Assembly (NCBI RefSeq): GCF_050859025.1
Contig: NZ_CP138200.1
Coordinates: 5,146,001 to 5,210,000, forward strand
From: Wukongibacter sp050859025
GTDB taxonomy: Bacteria > Bacillota > Clostridia > Peptostreptococcales > Caminicellaceae
Length of the DNA: 64,000 nt
Direction of reading: 5' to 3'
A program made the translations under genes and the position numbers. How positions within the stretch are numbered: the first letter of the stretch is position 1; every line of letters begins with the position of its first letter. Under the pieces are notes generated by a model, which was not told the DNA's origin, ran no database searches, and saw only the letters and a list, made by a program, of their open reading frames with translations. This document shows, piece after piece, positions 7,897 through 16,606 of the stretch.

Positions 7897-7924
7897 AAGG
7901 GCTGCGGAATTGGTCGCAGCCCTT
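7897..7924 (-). terminator. Hairpin at the end of cstA
   Basis: AAGGGCTGCG pairs with CGCAGCCCTT around an 8-base loop. It lies 53 bases past the cstA stop on the minus strand. The following T-tract is short (TTTAA), so it is a probable but weak intrinsic terminator. Confidence 0.55.
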
Positions 7925-7976
7925 AGTTGGTTTTGATATTTAAAATTATCTTATAGTCTCTTTTTAGGCTCTTATT

Positions 7977-9593
7977 TTAGGCTTTTAAAGATTTCTTCCC
8001 TTTTTTACGAAGAACACTGTAGGCTTGATAGATTAGTATTAATGCAAGGATAAATAGAGCTATACCTAATACAACCAGAATAAAGTTGCCTGATGCCATA
8101 TTTCCCTTGATTAAAAGAACCAATGCCGTTAGGGTAACTGCAAACATGAATATCATTGGGTATATGAACATTTTATTGCTTTTTCCAATGTTAGTCATCC
8201 ATACTGCCATTGCAAGTAGAGCTATAGCTCCTAGTAATTGGTTTGATGCTCCGAATAGAGGCCATACCTTACTCCATCCAACAACGGCAAGTAATCCGCC
8301 TATTACAACGGTTATAGCTGTTGATACAAATCTGTTGGTAGCCAGTATGCTTTGAGTTTCCTTTGTATCATCCTCAAAGAATTCCTGTAATATAAATCTT
8401 CCAAGTCTTGTTGCTGTGTCAAGACTTGTTAGGGCAAAGGCTGAAATTGCCAAGGCAACAAATGGCTTACCTACTTCCATAGGAATACCTATTGATGTCA
8501 TAAAGGTTCCTACTCCATCGGAAAATACGTTAACTGGTCCTCCACCCGCTAACAATTCCTTTAGTTTATCTGCACCAACGTATCCCGCGGTGATTAGGGC
8601 AATAACTGCCAATACACATTCGATTAGCATACCTCCATAGCCTACTAATTTTGCATCTTTTTCGTTGGAAATTTGTTTTGATGATGTTCCTGATCCAACT
8701 AGTGAATGGAAGCCCGATATCGCTCCACATGCTACGATTACAAATAGCATTGGGAATAGATATGTTCCGTTTACATTAAATCCATTGTACGCTGCTAATT
8801 GCAATGACGGTCTATACATTAATAGCCCAATAACTGATCCAGCCATCATGGCATATAGCAGGAAGGAGTTAAGGTAATCTCTAGGCTGTAGAAGTATCCA
8901 TACAGGAGTAACCGATGCTATAAATATATATCCTAGTAATAATGCTATCCAAGTGTTTAGTCCAAGGCTTATAGGGAAACGCATACCTAGCCATATACAT
9001 ACAAATAGCAATAGAACTCCTGCAATACTGCCTAGTGCCAAGGATACACCCTTTCTATATACTGCAAATCCAAATACTATGGCTAAAATTATAAATAGTA
9101 TGGATGCTGTAGCTGCCTGTGGTACTTTTACAAATGTACTTGCAACGATGTTAACAAAGGCTGCTACTACTAGTAGTAATGTTAACCATGCAAATATTGA
9201 GAATAGTTTCTTACCTGTTTTACCAATGTTTGCTTCAATAATCTGACCTACGGATTTACCATCGTGTCTTATTGATGCAAACAGTGATCCAAAGTCCTGT
9301 ACTCCACCAAAGAAAATACCACCTATGATAATCCAAAGTATTACTGGAATCCATCCAAATATTGCTGCGGCTATTGGTCCTACTATAGGTCCTGCTCCAG
9401 CTATAGATGCAAAATGGTGTCCTAGAAGAACTGCTGAACTTGCTGGTACATAATCAACTCCATCACTTTTTGTGTAGGCTGGAGTCTTTCTATTTGAATC
9501 CACTCCCCACTTTTTACATAACCATGCCCCATAGGTTACATAAGCAATAACAAATACAATAATTGCAAAAGCTACTAATAATAATGCGTTCAC
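7977..9593 (-). CDS. cstA: Carbon starvation protein CstA family transporter
   Basis: The 538-residue polytopic membrane protein has about 15 predicted helices. It carries the family's N-terminal signatures: PASSAVLLGHHFASIAGAGP (about 51-70), the following GPIVGP and FGWIPVILW, and GAISGFHSLVGSGT in the middle. CstA proteins import peptides or pyruvate, probably with protons, during carbon limitation. A GTG start is chosen because GGGGGG lies 6-7 bases before it. The length is that of the shorter Firmicutes subgroup (the E. coli protein is near 700). It stands alone, with REP and hairpin elements downstream. In this amino-acid-fermenting context peptide or pyruvate uptake makes sense, but the substrate is not proven. 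Confidence 0.93.
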   Translation of the reverse strand: MNALLLVAFAIIVFVIAYVTYGAWLCKKWGVDSNRKTPAYTKSDGVDYVPASSAVLLGHHFASIAGAGPIVGPIAAAIFGWIPVILWIIIGGIFFGGVQDFGSLFASIRHDGKSVGQIIEANIGKTGKKLFSIFAWLTLLLVVAAFVNIVASTFVKVPQAATASILFIILAIVFGFAVYRKGVSLALGSIAGVLLLFVCIWLGMRFPISLGLNTWIALLLGYIFIASVTPVWILLQPRDYLNSFLLYAMMAGSVIGLLMYRPSLQLAAYNGFNVNGTYLFPMLFVIVACGAISGFHSLVGSGTSSKQISNEKDAKLVGYGGMLIECVLAVIALITAGYVGADKLKELLAGGGPVNVFSDGVGTFMTSIGIPMEVGKPFVALAISAFALTSLDTATRLGRFILQEFFEDDTKETQSILATNRFVSTAITVVIGGLLAVVGWSKVWPLFGASNQLLGAIALLAMAVWMTNIGKSNKMFIYPMIFMFAVTLTALVLLIKGNMASGNFILVVLGIALFILALILIYQAYSVLRKKGKKSLKA

Positions 9594-9783
9594 AAGGAAT
9601 CCCCCCTTTTTTATTTAATCCAGACCATTCGTAAAATCTTTGAAAATATACAAGCGGTTTTGATTTGTAAGGCCTTTATCGTTTTTTAAGATATACACAT
9701 AGACTGTAGATCGAAAAATCGAAGAAGGTCTTAGAAACAATAGTGCTTTGTATAGTTTTAAATTTTCTATAGATAATCTGGAT

Positions 9784-10278
9784 TTAAGGCCGATAAAATT
9801 TATCAACCTTTTTGGCCTTTTTACTTGTAACAACCTCTTCCCTTTTCAGATCAACAAGCACAAGCCCTACATCGGCCCACCCCTTTAGACCAAATGCAAA
9901 GCTCTTTTGATAGTTAAATCCTTTTATGCTTTTTATCAAATCATCTTCCTTTAGCTTATCTACTACCAATATCCCTGTTATTGTACTTGACATATGTTCG
10001 TCATGAGGATCGACATAGTCCTTAATACTGTTTTTTAAAATCTCTATAATCTGGTCAAGTTCATCTTTACTTAGTTCTTTGAAATACTTCATAAAACAAT
10101 ACTGATCGTTTTCAAAGGCATAGATGGTGAGCTTCTTACTAGCCATGTATTTTTCATTTCTCACCTTTGATATAGCAAAAAGATCAAATTCCTTATTACT
10201 ATATATATATTTTTCTTCTATATTAAAATACCTAGAAAGTCGATCCTTAATCTTTTCCTTATAATCTTTAAATTCCAT
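9784..10278 (-). CDS. Conserved hypothetical protein (164 aa)
   Basis: This soluble-looking protein has a mixed alpha/beta composition and no signal peptide or membrane helix. Recognisable stretches are KLTIYAFENDQYCFMKYF, DPHDEHMSSTITGILV and FAFGLKGWADVGLVLVDL. I recall such sequences in clostridial proteins of unknown function (a DUF-type family), but I cannot name the domain with confidence. It is a single gene between cstA and the chemoreceptor. The putative ribosome binding site is GGTGAT before ATG. The overlapping frame at 9615-9833 is not considered a gene. Confidence 0.7.
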   Translation of the reverse strand: MEFKDYKEKIKDRLSRYFNIEEKYIYSNKEFDLFAISKVRNEKYMASKKLTIYAFENDQYCFMKYFKELSKDELDQIIEILKNSIKDYVDPHDEHMSSTITGILVVDKLKEDDLIKSIKGFNYQKSFAFGLKGWADVGLVLVDLKREEVVTSKKAKKVDKFYRP

Positions 10279-10486
10279 AATATCACCAACTCTATTTTAT
10301 TCTGAAAAGCTACTTTTATTCCTCTAATTGGAATTTTTTTACAAATTTGAGTTTTAAATATATACTTTTAGTGAACAACTATATTATTCAACTTTTGTTT
10401 TATTTTTCCTTTATTTCCAAAATTATTTCCCAAATATTTTTATCTTCTATGGCAATATATATTATCTGAAAAATTTTTTCCTATAA

Positions 10487-10526
10487 AATAAAGACAAGAT
10501 AAGGGGTCGCCTTTCTTGTCTTTATT
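10487..10526 (-). terminator. Strong intrinsic terminator of the chemoreceptor gene
   Basis: AATAAAGACAAGA (10487-10499) and TCTTGTCTTTATT (10514-10526) form a 13-bp stem with a 14-base loop. On the minus strand the stem ends in a U-rich tract. It lies 22 bases past the stop codon of the chemoreceptor. Confidence 0.8.
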
Positions 10527-10547
10527 AATCTTCAATTTACTTTATTC

Positions 10548-12725
10548 CTAAACTTTAAATCTATCCATTGATTGATTTAGGCTTTCTACTAGGGTAATCA
10601 GTTCACTTGATATATCCTTAAGCTGCTGTGAAGAGCTTGCCTGCTGCTGAGTTGAGGCCATGACCTCTTCTGTTCCCGCTGCTGATTCCTCTGTAACTGC
10701 GGCAATACTTTCCACTGCGTCTATTGTCATGTTCTTATACTCTGTTATATCCTCTACTGCCTTGCCTACCTCCTCTACTTCTTTAACAATAGATTCTATA
10801 GAGCTTGTTATATTCTTAAAGGCTGAATCCGTATCGAATACTGCGAGGTGCTGCTCTCCAAAAATCTTTTCCCCTGCTTCTACCGATTGAACGGTACTTA
10901 TTACGTCTGTGTTTATTTCATTGGCTAGGTCTGTTATCTTTGTTGTTGCTTCCTTGGATTGCTCCGCCAGCTTTCTTATTTCATCAGCAACAACGGCGAA
11001 GCCCTTACCAGCCTCTCCAGATCTCGCTGCTTCAATAGCTGCGTTTAGAGCGAGAAGATTTGTTTGCTCACTTATACTCTTTATAAGATCAACTATATTG
11101 ATTATCTCCGATACGCTGTCCTTCAGCTCTCCAATAGTTTCCTTAGTTGTTCCAGAGATTTTAGCATATTCTTCAGTTTTTTCATATAGACTTTTAACTG
11201 TTCTCGTAGCATTATTACTTATTTCCTTAGTCTTATCTGTTGCCTCATGTACTACCTTTATACTATGAACCATACTATCTATTCTATTTGACAGCTGACT
11301 CATTGTATTTGTAGCTTCTTCAGCACTTTTAGCCTGCTCTGAAGCTCCATTGGCTATTTCTCCTACTGATGCAGCTACTTGTTCAGATACCATTGTATAC
11401 TGCTCTGCTATATCGTCTACATGTTTTGTGCTATTCTCTACTGATTTAAAGGTTTCATTTGTATCTTTTATCAAACCTCTCATGCTATCTATCATGTGAT
11501 TAAAGCCAGTGGACAATTTTCCAATTTCATTATTTCCTACAAGCTCAGACTTAACTGTCAGATCTCCTGCTTGAACCTTAGTCATAAGCTCCATTATCTT
11601 TTTAATAGGACTTGTTATACTAAGGGTTAGATATATAGATATAAGCGCCGATACTATAACACATGCAATAATAATGATTATAGTCATTTGGCCTACTTGA
11701 TTTACATCACCCATCAGTGCTTTTATTGGAATTACTGATAAAATCGTCCATCCATTTTTACATTTACCATAGGCTACCAATCCATCCTCGGAAAGGAATG
11801 ATCCCGAAATCGAATCTTCAGGTATATTAGCAATATAGGAGTTCTTTAACTTTACATCTCCTTCTACTGGTTCAGCCTGTCCATCACTTGTTTCCTCAGC
11901 AGCTACCTCTAGCTCTTCTCCCTCTTCCTTAGCTTCTCCAGTTTCACCATAAATGATATTTCCTTCCTTATCGGATATCAATAGCTTAGAGCCTTCACCC
12001 ATATTTATATTACTAAATAATTTGTCAACGGTTTTTGTCTCAATCTCTAGAATTACAATCCCTGCTCTAATATTATAGTAATCTGAGACCTCTCTCATGG
12101 CATGTATCTTATCATGGTGACCTAATAAACCAGGTGTCCAGAATATTTGATTTTTTGAATCTTTAACAAGTTTGTATAGGTCCGTCTTTTGAAATTTTCC
12201 ATCTCCTAAGAAATCTACTACATCTTTATTGTTCCCAGCACTCACTACCTCTCCATTATTTCTAAGAATAGTAATAGATCTTATATCTGGAGTAGCCAAA
12301 ATTACATTCCATAATACCTGCTCAACTTTTTTAGCATCCTTTAGCCTTTCATGCTCACTGTCATAGGACCTTGTAGCCAGAACTTTTTGAAGCTCTCGAT
12401 CTGATTTTATAAGCATTGCTGCTTTTTCAATATCTTCTAATTTTGAATCTAGTATAAGTGCATTTTGTGATGCTAATTGCTCTGTAAGTATGCCTACCTT
12501 TTTCTCTATTGTTGCGCCAAAACGAGTGTAGGAAAATATTCCAACTACTAAAATCGGAACTACACTTAATATTAGGGAAAACATCATTAATTTTGCCTTA
12601 ATACTTGCATTGTTGCTTTTCACCCTCTTTGACTCTTTGCTAAAGTTCATCTTTTTTTCTGTTTTCATTTTCTTTGGCTTTTTCCCAAAGCTCATCTTCT
12701 TTTTTGCCTTCATCTTCTTTAGCAT
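10548..12725 (-). CDS. Methyl-accepting chemotaxis protein (membrane receptor)
   Basis: The receptor has 725 residues from the ATG at 12725, chosen because GGAGGT precedes it; the in-frame ATG at 12788 lacks one. The order is: a lysine-rich N-terminal tail, a membrane helix (about 50-72), an extracellular dCache-like sensor, a second helix near 355, a HAMP domain, and a long MCP signalling domain. The signalling tip contains EQTNLLALNAAIEAA and GKGFAVVADEIRKLAEQ (about 555-590). The sensor carries an acidic insert (EEGEELEVAAEETSDG) rarely seen in the fold. It senses a small molecule and signals to CheA-CheW. A c-di-GMP-I riboswitch and a terminator lie in its leader, with a MITE-like palindrome inserted between them and the gene. 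The ligand is unknown. Confidence 0.93.
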   Translation of the reverse strand: MLKKMKAKKKMSFGKKPKKMKTEKKMNFSKESKRVKSNNASIKAKLMMFSLILSVVPILVVGIFSYTRFGATIEKKVGILTEQLASQNALILDSKLEDIEKAAMLIKSDRELQKVLATRSYDSEHERLKDAKKVEQVLWNVILATPDIRSITILRNNGEVVSAGNNKDVVDFLGDGKFQKTDLYKLVKDSKNQIFWTPGLLGHHDKIHAMREVSDYYNIRAGIVILEIETKTVDKLFSNINMGEGSKLLISDKEGNIIYGETGEAKEEGEELEVAAEETSDGQAEPVEGDVKLKNSYIANIPEDSISGSFLSEDGLVAYGKCKNGWTILSVIPIKALMGDVNQVGQMTIIIIIACVIVSALISIYLTLSITSPIKKIMELMTKVQAGDLTVKSELVGNNEIGKLSTGFNHMIDSMRGLIKDTNETFKSVENSTKHVDDIAEQYTMVSEQVAASVGEIANGASEQAKSAEEATNTMSQLSNRIDSMVHSIKVVHEATDKTKEISNNATRTVKSLYEKTEEYAKISGTTKETIGELKDSVSEIINIVDLIKSISEQTNLLALNAAIEAARSGEAGKGFAVVADEIRKLAEQSKEATTKITDLANEINTDVISTVQSVEAGEKIFGEQHLAVFDTDSAFKNITSSIESIVKEVEEVGKAVEDITEYKNMTIDAVESIAAVTEESAAGTEEVMASTQQQASSSQQLKDISSELITLVESLNQSMDRFKV

Positions 12726-12867
12726 GTTCCACCTCCATAACTCAGAATATAATAGTTCCATTTGCAATATGTAATTCTGCTTCCCCATCCCATATTATGA
12801 CTTCACTTGAAGGTCTAAAGTTAGGCCCTCAGCGTGCCTATATAGGCAATATATTTTATAGCACATA

Positions 12868-12910
12868 GGAAATTATAAACCTTCCCAAAATGGAGATAAA
12901 TATAATTTCC
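12868..12910. repeat. Short palindrome family C (copy 1)
   Basis: GGAAATTATA (12868-12877) pairs with TATAATTTCC (12901-12910). A related palindrome lies at 17348-17392. Confidence 0.5.
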
Positions 12911-12918
12911 ATCATGCG

Positions 12919-13025
12919 TATAGACTTTATATAGTAGAACTTAATTTATACCTATCAAAATGCTCTATCCTTTTAGAAGCTTTTAAAATGAATAAATTAA
13001 TACTTCTACTTGAATCTATATATAG
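12919..13025. repeat. MITE-like palindrome, family A (diverged copy)
   Basis: This element of about 105 bp has inverted ends carrying AACTTAATTTATAC on the left and AAATTAATACTTCTACTTG on the right, bounded by TATAGA/TCTATA. It is related to the copies at 16421-16533, 25497-25600 and 28591-28794. It interrupts the leader between the c-di-GMP riboswitch and the chemoreceptor gene. Confidence 0.6.
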
Positions 13026-13072
13026 TCAAAGCTTGCTTTTGGAATTTTTATAAAAGGCTTTATCATATAAAT

Positions 13073-13100
13073 AAGGCATCCATAATAAAACGGATGCCTT
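13073..13100 (-). terminator. Putative expression-platform terminator of the c-di-GMP riboswitch
   Basis: AAGGCATCC (13073-13081) pairs with GGATGCCTT (13092-13100); on the minus strand it is followed by TTATTTATAT. It lies 57 bases downstream of the riboswitch aptamer, at the position expected for the regulated terminator. The U-tract is imperfect. Confidence 0.6.
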
Positions 13101-13156
13101 AATATTTATATCGTATAATGTCAAACTTCTTATATTAACTATATAAAATATATATT

Positions 13157-13242
13157 TTGGCAACCTGGCAATCATAGAATATATTCTTCCTTAGACCCAT
13201 AGCTTTGCGACCCTATCTTTCGATAGATGTGCCCATATCATT
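13157..13242 (-). promoter_or_regulatory. Cyclic di-GMP-I riboswitch (GEMM-I) aptamer
   Basis: The minus strand reads GGGCACATCTATCGAAAGAT, then GGGTCGCAAAGC, GGGTCTAAGG and finally GCCAGGTTGCC. These match the GEMM-I layout: GGGCA, a GAAA tetraloop hairpin, GGNCGCAAAGC, GGNCUAA, and the closing tetraloop-receptor hairpin with GGUUGCC. It precedes the chemoreceptor gene by about 430 bases, with a terminator and a MITE in between, and this class commonly controls motility genes. A TATAAT at 13296-13301 on the minus strand is the likely -10 element. Beyond it, 13302-13537 holds nothing recognisable. Confidence 0.9.
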
Positions 13243-13537
13243 TTGTCTTAATCTTTAATTCTCAATGAACTCATTTTCATTACTATTATCTTAAAATTAT
13301 ACCATATTTTTCGATATTTTACGTCATTTTCTAAGAAACATATACATTATTGTAAATTTGTTTACTTAATGCTTTACCACCTAGTAATGTTCGACACATA
13401 CTCTTTTTTTCCTTCAAAATAACTCCGATTACATATTTTTCAGGAAAATTAGGTCTAAAGTCCTAGTTTTTTTAAGTTTAAGCACCACTATTTAAGAACT
13501 ATTTTATACTTACGAACTCTAATTTTAGGAAATATAA

Positions 13538-13740
13538 AAGCAGGCAATATAAACTGCCTGCTTCAGGGTGTTGACAAACCCGAATTTCTTCGTTGTCGCT
13601 GAAAGCAAGAACCCTTACGTATGTCTATATACGCTGCGGTCTCTTGCTTTCAGCACGCCTCGAACTTCAGATTTCTCAACAGCCTATCATCTTGTTGACT
13701 TTGTCAACAATCTGAAGCAGGCAATATAAACTGCCTGCTT
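13538..13740. repeat. Duplicated 26-bp hairpin flanking a 150-bp palindromic insert
   Basis: An identical 26-bp hairpin (AAGCAGGCA, 8-base loop, TGCCTGCTT) occurs at 13538-13563 and at 13715-13740. Between the copies is a long inverted repeat with stem GCTGAAAGCAAGA (13598-13610) / TCTTGCTTTCAGC (13642-13654) and outer GTTGA/TCAAC parts. The copy at 13715 lies 30 bases past the end of the oxidoreductase operon and is the probable terminator. The arrangement suggests insertion of a palindromic element with duplication of the terminator. Confidence 0.65.
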
Positions 13741-13769
13741 TCAAATCAAATTCTATTTTTTTATTATAT

Positions 13770-14315
13770 TTATGCTTTTACTGCTTCTGCTCCTCTTTTA
13801 AGAGCCTCTTGGTTTAGTGGTATTAAGTGCTCTTTAGAAGGACCAAATACCTTTCTTAGGGCTTCTATAACGCTCTCAACCTTAACTGCATTTGTAAGCT
13901 CTAAGTATGCACCTAACATTACCATATTTGCAACCTTACCGTTACCAACTTCTCCAGCTATTTCATTAGCTGGAATACAGTAAGACTTTACATCTTGTCT
14001 TTCAGGTTTTCTATCTATTAACGAGCTATTTATTAAAATCATTCCACCTTCTTGTAATTCTTCTTCGAATTTTATCAATGATGGTAGATTCATAACTATA
14101 GCTGCTGTAGCATTGTTTGCTATTATTGGAGAACCTATTGGTGCATCTGATACAGTTACGTTACAGTTAGCTGTACCTCCACGCATTTCAGGTCCATAAG
14201 ATGGTAACCATGATACATGCTTCTCTTCAATCATCCCCGCATATGAAAGAAGCTGTCCCATTGACATAACTCCCTGGCCACCGAATCCTGCACAAATCAC
14301 TCTTTCATTTGTCAT
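13770..14315 (-). CDS. 2-oxoacid:ferredoxin oxidoreductase, gamma subunit
   Basis: The protein has 181 residues from the ATG at 14315, preceded by GAGGAGG. It opens MTNERVICAGFGGQGVMSMG, the gamma-subunit signature, and contains the MRGGTANC segment of the CoA-binding domain. With the alpha, beta and ferredoxin-like subunits just upstream it forms the enzyme that oxidatively decarboxylates a 2-oxoacid to its acyl-CoA and reduces ferredoxin. The start lies one base past the beta stop, so translation is coupled. The neighbouring kinases and acyltransferase favour a branched-chain (Vor-type) substrate, with 2-oxoglutarate (Kor) as an alternative. The subunit order delta-alpha-beta-gamma is standard. 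Confidence 0.93.
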   Translation of the reverse strand: MTNERVICAGFGGQGVMSMGQLLSYAGMIEEKHVSWLPSYGPEMRGGTANCNVTVSDAPIGSPIIANNATAAIVMNLPSLIKFEEELQEGGMILINSSLIDRKPERQDVKSYCIPANEIAGEVGNGKVANMVMLGAYLELTNAVKVESVIEALRKVFGPSKEHLIPLNQEALKRGAEAVKA

Positions 14316-14316
14316 C

Positions 14317-15063
14317 TTATTCAGCCTCCTCATCGTTACGGAAATTTCCAAGTGGATAGTATGGAAGCATGTTCTCTTCTAACCACTTAAGAGATTCTAC
14401 TGGAGTTAATCCCCAGTTTGTAGGACATGTAGATAATATTTCTACTATTGAGAAACCTTTACCAGCTAATTGATGTTCAAAGGCTTTCTTTATAGCTTTT
14501 TTAGTTTTTCTTATGTTTGCTGCATTGTGTACAGATGCTCTTTCTACAAAGGTAGCACCTGGGATAGTAGCAAGCATTTCAGATACCTTAAGTGGCATAC
14601 CTGTAGTTTTTGGATCTCTACCATATGGTGATGTAGTAGCTTTTTGTCCTGGTAATGTAGTTGGAGCCATTTGTCCTCCTGTCATACCATATATTGCATT
14701 GTTTACAAATATTGTAGTTACATTTTCACTTCTATGGGCAGCATGTACTATCTCAGCTGTACCTATAGACGCTAAGTCACCGTCTCCTTGATAAGTAAAT
14801 ACAACGCTGTCAGGGTGTACTCTCTTTACACCAGTTGCAACTGCAGGTGCACGACCATGAGCAGCTTCATGCATATCACAATTAAAGTAATCATACGCTA
14901 AAACTGAACATCCAACAGGTGCAACACCAATTGACTTTCCTAATACTCCAAGTTCTTCTAATACCTCTCCAACTAATCTATGGATAACTCCGTGAGTACA
15001 TCCAGGGCAATAATGGAAAGGAGTTTCAGTTAAACCTTCTGTTCTCTTGAATACAACAGCCAT
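14317..15063 (-). CDS. 2-oxoacid:ferredoxin oxidoreductase, beta subunit (TPP-binding)
   Basis: The 248-residue protein carries the thiamine pyrophosphate site GDGDLASIGTAE...NNAIYGMTGGQ (about 94-130) and a CPGCTHG iron-sulfur-type motif near the N-terminus. It provides the catalytic centre that decarboxylates the 2-oxoacid. Its ATG overlaps the alpha-subunit stop (TAATG), so the two are coupled. The length is typical of the four-subunit Vor/Kor enzymes, whose beta subunits are near 250-270 residues. The sequence alone does not separate branched-chain from 2-oxoglutarate specificity. Confidence 0.95.
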   Translation of the reverse strand: MAVVFKRTEGLTETPFHYCPGCTHGVIHRLVGEVLEELGVLGKSIGVAPVGCSVLAYDYFNCDMHEAAHGRAPAVATGVKRVHPDSVVFTYQGDGDLASIGTAEIVHAAHRSENVTTIFVNNAIYGMTGGQMAPTTLPGQKATTSPYGRDPKTTGMPLKVSEMLATIPGATFVERASVHNAANIRKTKKAIKKAFEHQLAGKGFSIVEILSTCPTNWGLTPVESLKWLEENMLPYYPLGNFRNDEEAE

Positions 15064-16124
15064 TACTTAGCACCCCCTAACATTTCTTTAGCCTTTTCAA
15101 CGATTTCTTGTGGAGATGGAATCATTCCACCAACTCTACCGTAGAAGCCTACTGGTAATCTACCGTTATTAGCAATTTTTACGTCGTCAAGCATTTGTCC
15201 ACAGCTCATTTCAACTGTTAGAATACCCTTTGCACTTTCAGGTATTTCATCAAATGCCTTGTGTGGGAATGGCCATAAAGTTATAGGTCTAATTAAACCT
15301 GCGTTTATACCCTCTGCTTTTAATAATTCAATTGCGTTTTTAACTATTCTTGAAGTAGTACCGTATGCACATAATACTAAGTCTGGATTTTCCATGTTGT
15401 ACATTTCGTATCTAACTTCGTTCTTTTCGATTTCTTTTAATTTATTTTGAATACCATGATTTAATACTTCTAGTTCAGCTGGATCAAGTCTAAGAGAGTT
15501 TATAATATTTGGTTTTCTCTCTCCCTTTGTTCCTGTTGTAGCCCAATCCTTAGCTGGAAGCTCTCTCTTCTTAAGCTCTTTGAATTCGATTGGCTCCATC
15601 ATCTGTCCAATCATACCATCACCAACAACCATAACTGGATTTCTATAGTAATCCGCAACATCAAAGGCTTCCATAGTTAGGTCAACCGCCTCTTGAAGAT
15701 TTGCTGGAGCATAAACTATTAATTTGTAGTCTCCATTTCCTCCACCTCTTGTTGATTGATTGTAGTCAGACTGAGCTGGCTGGATTCCACCAAGTCCAGG
15801 ACCTCCTCTTACTATGTTTACTATAACACATGGAAGCTCTGCACCTGCTATATATGATATACCTTCTTGCTTTAAGGCGATTCCTGGTGAAGATGAAGAA
15901 GTCATAACTCTTGCACCTGAACCTGCTGCTCCATAAACCATGTTAATTGCTGCAACTTCACTTTCTGCTTGAACGAATGTACCACCATGCTTTCCAAATT
16001 CTCTAGCCATGAATTCTGGAAGCTCATTTTGTGGTGTTATTGGATAGCCAAAGAAAAACTTACAACCAGCTTTTATAGCTGCTGCACCAATGGCTTCATT
16101 ACCTTTCATCAATATCTTAGCCAT
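15063..16124 (-). CDS. 2-oxoacid:ferredoxin oxidoreductase, alpha subunit (VorB-like)
   Basis: The 353-residue protein begins MAKILMKGNEAIGAAAIKAG and has the pyrimidine-binding motif FGYPITPQNELPEFM, followed by SSSSPGIALKQEGISYIAGAELP. These identify the alpha subunit that binds the TPP pyrimidine ring and contributes to the substrate pocket. The start at 16124 is set by GGAGG; the earlier in-frame ATG at 16151 has no such site. The length fits VorB proteins that NCBI names 3-methyl-2-oxobutanoate dehydrogenase subunit. The downstream beta gene overlaps by one base. Together with the two butyrate kinases this favours oxidation of the keto acids of valine, leucine and isoleucine to branched-chain acids with ATP formation. 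Confidence 0.94.
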   Translation of the reverse strand: MAKILMKGNEAIGAAAIKAGCKFFFGYPITPQNELPEFMAREFGKHGGTFVQAESEVAAINMVYGAAGSGARVMTSSSSPGIALKQEGISYIAGAELPCVIVNIVRGGPGLGGIQPAQSDYNQSTRGGGNGDYKLIVYAPANLQEAVDLTMEAFDVADYYRNPVMVVGDGMIGQMMEPIEFKELKKRELPAKDWATTGTKGERKPNIINSLRLDPAELEVLNHGIQNKLKEIEKNEVRYEMYNMENPDLVLCAYGTTSRIVKNAIELLKAEGINAGLIRPITLWPFPHKAFDEIPESAKGILTVEMSCGQMLDDVKIANNGRLPVGFYGRVGGMIPSPQEIVEKAKEMLGGAK

Positions 16125-16156
16125 ATCTATATCTCCCTCCTCGATATTCAAATATC

Positions 16157-16387
16157 TTATTTCTCAATTTCTCTTTCAACTGATATTACAACATCAGGAC
16201 AGATAGTAGCGCAGTTTCCACATCCTATACACTTGTCCATCTCTTTTACTCCTGCTGGATGATAACCTTTAATGTTGATTCTTTCTGTATCCATTTCTAT
16301 TATGTTAACTGGACATGCTGTTGTACAAAGCTCACAGCCTTTACATAAGTCTTCCTTGAAAAAAACCTTTCCCTTTGCCTTAGCCAT
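16157..16387 (-). CDS. 2-oxoacid:ferredoxin oxidoreductase, delta subunit (2x[4Fe-4S] ferredoxin)
   Basis: The 76-residue protein has two classical cluster motifs, CKGCELCTTACP and CIGCGNCATICP, which bind two [4Fe-4S] clusters. It passes electrons from the TPP centre to free ferredoxin. The start at 16387 is chosen for GAGGAGGG; the frame extends six codons further upstream without better support. It is the first of the four subunit genes and is separated from the upstream ATPase gene by about 220 bases containing a MITE-like palindrome. Confidence 0.95.
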   Translation of the reverse strand: MAKAKGKVFFKEDLCKGCELCTTACPVNIIEMDTERINIKGYHPAGVKEMDKCIGCGNCATICPDVVISVEREIEK

Positions 16388-16420
16388 TGTTACAACCCTC
16401 CTCATTTTGAATAGTAAGCT

Positions 16421-16533
16421 GCATAGAGTTCATATAGCAAAACTTAATTTATACATATTAAAACTCTCTATGTTCTTTTTAGGGTTTCGATCTGCATAAA
16501 TTAGTAGTTCTACTTGAAGCTCTATAGATATGC
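16421..16533. repeat. MITE-like palindrome, family A (diverged copy)
   Basis: This imperfect inverted repeat of about 113 bp starts GCATAGAGTTC and ends CTCTATAGATATGC. Internal arms are AACTTAATTTATAC on the left and TGCATAAATTAG on the right. It lies inside the presumed oxidoreductase operon, between the ATPase and ferredoxin genes. Confidence 0.65.
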
Positions 16534-16606
16534 AACCTCAAGATGTATTAAAGATTAAGGTCGCCTATCTCTTTATAAAATCTTAACTACTATAGATTTC
16601 AGAAAA

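Noticed and set aside
9615..9833. 72-residue minus-strand frame overlapping the 164-residue gene
   Set aside because: Overlaps a better-supported gene in another frame, lacks a start signal and has unlikely amino acid composition.
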